Shown here: one piece after another, positions 62,488 through 64,000 of the stretch
How positions within the stretch are numbered: position 1 is the first letter of the stretch
Layout of the letters: each line of letters opens with the position of its first letter
Assembly (NCBI GenBank): GCA_003010405.1
Contig: PJLO01000006.1
Span: 62,001 to 126,000 of the forward strand
Source: Acidobacteriota bacterium
Lineage (GTDB): Bacteria > Acidobacteriota > Terriglobia > Terriglobales > Acidobacteriaceae
Reading direction: 5' to 3'
Length of the DNA stretch: 64,000 nucleotides
Program-made: the position numbers and the translations under genes
Notes under the pieces: model-generated
Seen by the model: the letters and a program-made list of their open reading frames with translations, nothing else
What the model was told of the DNA's origin: nothing
The model's database searches: none

Positions 62488-64000
62488 ATGAGCAGATCGC
62501 TAAACTGGAGCTACACCCTCCATGTGGCCCTTGCCGTCTTCTTGTTCGCAGGCTCAGCTGTGCACTCACCCGCCCAGTTTGCAAAACCTGTGACACCGCC
62601 CCCGGCCAAAGCTGAGCCGACGGCACCCATTGATCCGCTCGGACGTGAAACTCCTCTTAGCGCAATGATGGGCTTTCTTAAATACGAGACACGCGATGAC
62701 TTCGCCACCGCAGCTCACTTCCTGCAACCGACTCCGGGCCGCAACACGAACTTGACGCAGCGGGCCAAGGAATTCCAAGCGTTGCGCTCAAGCTTCAAAG
62801 GCAAGCTCGGCCTGTTGAGCGATGATCCCAACGGCACGATTGAACCTGGACTTCCGCCGGGTCAAGTACGTGCTGGCGCGTTGGTGGTAAATGGCACGAC
62901 CGCGGACATTATCCTTACAAGGGTCGACGATCCAGCTTCAGGAAAAATTTGGCTGATCTCAAAAGAGACGGTTGCGAGCTTCCCGGAGCTCTATTCCCAA
63001 CTGAAAAGCGAAGAGCCGACGACCTTCGATCGAATCATGCCTGCTGCTCTGAGCAGACGGCACGTGCTGGGGATGTCGCTCGTGCAATGGCTCGAATGGC
63101 TGCTCTCAATCCCGTTCGCTTGGTCGCTGGCTTGGTTCTTGGGGTTTTTGCTCAGTGCGCCCGGAAGACTCTGGGGCAAACTGCGAGAACATCCTTTCAG
63201 AACGGTTTGGGAAACACCGCTTGGCATGCCGCTCAGGTGCATTATCACCATCCTGATTCATAGCGTATGTGTCCACCTGCTCGGCCCGCCGCTTTTGTAT
63301 CGCGTCTACTACTTCCGCACTATGGCGGCTCTTCTGGTGGGAAGTTTCGTGTGGCTCGTGAGCAGAATCAGTGACCGCAGCTTTGACCACGCGGTGAACC
63401 GGACGCGAACACAACAGAAAGGCGGGGAGTCGATCCTGATCCTGATGCAGCGACTCACCCATGTCGTGCTGCTGATAATCGCCCTGGTAATCGCATTGTC
63501 GCTGCTGGGTGTCAACATGAAGACGGCATTGACTGGTCTCGGCATCGGGGGACTGGCGATAGCGCTGGCCGCGCAAAAAACACTCGAGAACCTCATAGGA
63601 GGGGTCTCGCTGCTGATGGACCAAGCTGTACATGTTGGCGACTTCTGCATGATCGGCGACAAGCGTGGTACGGTCGAAGACATAGGACTCCGCTCTCTGA
63701 AGCTACGAACACTCGACCAGAATCTGCTGACAGTTCCCAATGGGTTGCTTGCGCAGATGCAGTTCGAGAACCTGACGTCCCGCCACAAATTGCTTATCAA
63801 TCAGAACTTTTCCCTGCGAATAGAAACTCAAGCCGAACAGCTGCGGTTCGTATTGGACCGCGTGCAGAACATGCTGGATGAACATTCCGCCATCGAGTCT
63901 GGAACATCAAGAATTCGGGTATCCGATTTCGCCGGCGCTGCTTTCGGCTTGGAGTTGTTCGCTTATGTCGAGACGGGCGACTGGGCAGAGTTCACTGCCA
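62488..64000 (+). CDS. MscS-family mechanosensitive channel (3' partial)
   Basis: The frame is open from the ATG at 62488 to the window end (504 codons). A signal peptide (LHVALAVFLFAGSAVHS) and periplasmic domain with SAMMGFLKYETRDDFATAAH precede several membrane helices (from about residue 195). The MscS pore helix and beta domain are unmistakable: TALTGLGIGGLAIALAAQ, KTLENLIGGVSLLMDQAVHV and GTVEDIGLRSLKLRT, with VPNGLLAQ. MscS channels release solutes during osmotic down-shock. The large N-terminal domain marks a bigger family member such as MscK/YnaI-type. The C-terminus is cut. Confidence 0.92.
   Translation, partial: MSRSLNWSYTLHVALAVFLFAGSAVHSPAQFAKPVTPPPAKAEPTAPIDPLGRETPLSAMMGFLKYETRDDFATAAHFLQPTPGRNTNLTQRAKEFQALRSSFKGKLGLLSDDPNGTIEPGLPPGQVRAGALVVNGTTADIILTRVDDPASGKIWLISKETVASFPELYSQLKSEEPTTFDRIMPAALSRRHVLGMSLVQWLEWLLSIPFAWSLAWFLGFLLSAPGRLWGKLREHPFRTVWETPLGMPLRCIITILIHSVCVHLLGPPLLYRVYYFRTMAALLVGSFVWLVSRISDRSFDHAVNRTRTQQKGGESILILMQRLTHVVLLIIALVIALSLLGVNMKTALTGLGIGGLAIALAAQKTLENLIGGVSLLMDQAVHVGDFCMIGDKRGTVEDIGLRSLKLRTLDQNLLTVPNGLLAQMQFENLTSRHKLLINQNFSLRIETQAEQLRFVLDRVQNMLDEHSAIESGTSRIRVSDFAGAAFGLELFAYVETGDWAEFTA

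Noticed and set aside
1..64000. CRISPR arrays, rRNA, tRNA, insertion sequences, prophage genes
   Set aside because: No regularly spaced repeats, T-loop/rRNA motifs, transposase or integrase motifs were seen by eye.

Overview
The window is chromosomal DNA from a Gram-negative bacterium, most consistent with an Acidobacteriota member (Terriglobia/Koribacter-like). This is inference from gene content: an Mla-type ABC ATPase, an LptF/LptG fusion, a bactofilin followed by a methyltransferase, cytochrome bd under an Rrf2 regulator, TonB-independent outer-membrane barrels, DUF2339/DUF5996/SYLF families and moderately high GC. There is no prophage, integrase, IS element, CRISPR array, rRNA or tRNA that I can see. 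Most of the window is core housekeeping with small accessory islands.

Left part (1-19.1 kb). The 3' end of an MlaF-like ATPase converges on a tight seven-gene minus-strand run, cinA-thpR-plsY-gpsA-ftsY-ribD-ribE (competence/NMN amidase, RNA cyclic phosphodiesterase, phospholipid synthesis, SRP receptor, riboflavin). Divergent from cinA is an Rrf2 regulator with cydA and cydB, preceded by a Crp/Fnr-type palindrome. Next come a small outer-membrane barrel and a tandem array of three paralogous secreted barrel proteins (11.0-14.9 kb). Each array copy has its own look-alike promoter, short upstream ORF and GGCCGC-TTTC-GCGGCC terminator. Then follow an SDR oxidoreductase, a secreted TPR-like protein, and the minus-strand group purC-cvpA-fis-like.

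Middle (19.4-42.3 kb). A long smc gene carries an unusual acidic insertion in its head domain and is preceded by a structured non-coding stretch. It is followed by an M20 dipeptidase, a DUF5996 protein with a MenC-type enolase-superfamily enzyme, a LolA-like lipoprotein-carrier candidate, bactofilin plus methyltransferase, an MsbA-like exporter with an LptF-LptG fusion (LPS export), a GH57 amylase, NikR, an amino-acid permease, a PIG-L deacetylase, YjbQ, and a DUF2339 membrane protein that may be read from a leaderless mRNA.

Right part (42.3-64 kb). These are mainly cell-envelope and division genes: ftsK, uppP, a class A penicillin-binding protein, RNase J, EcsC, proS, and metK with tandem palindromes in its promoter region and a TTG start. 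An alkyltransferase-like protein follows, then a decayed patch with remnants of an outer-membrane barrel gene and a SYLF-domain gene. The window ends with a GH13 amylase-family protein and the first part of a MscS-type channel.

The candidate for something little described is the barrel-paralogue array with conserved promoter/upstream-ORF/terminator units. Other unusual points are the SMC head insertion, the fused LptFG permease and the metK operator-like repeats. All coordinates and motifs were read by eye; family names rest on motif recognition, not on database searches.
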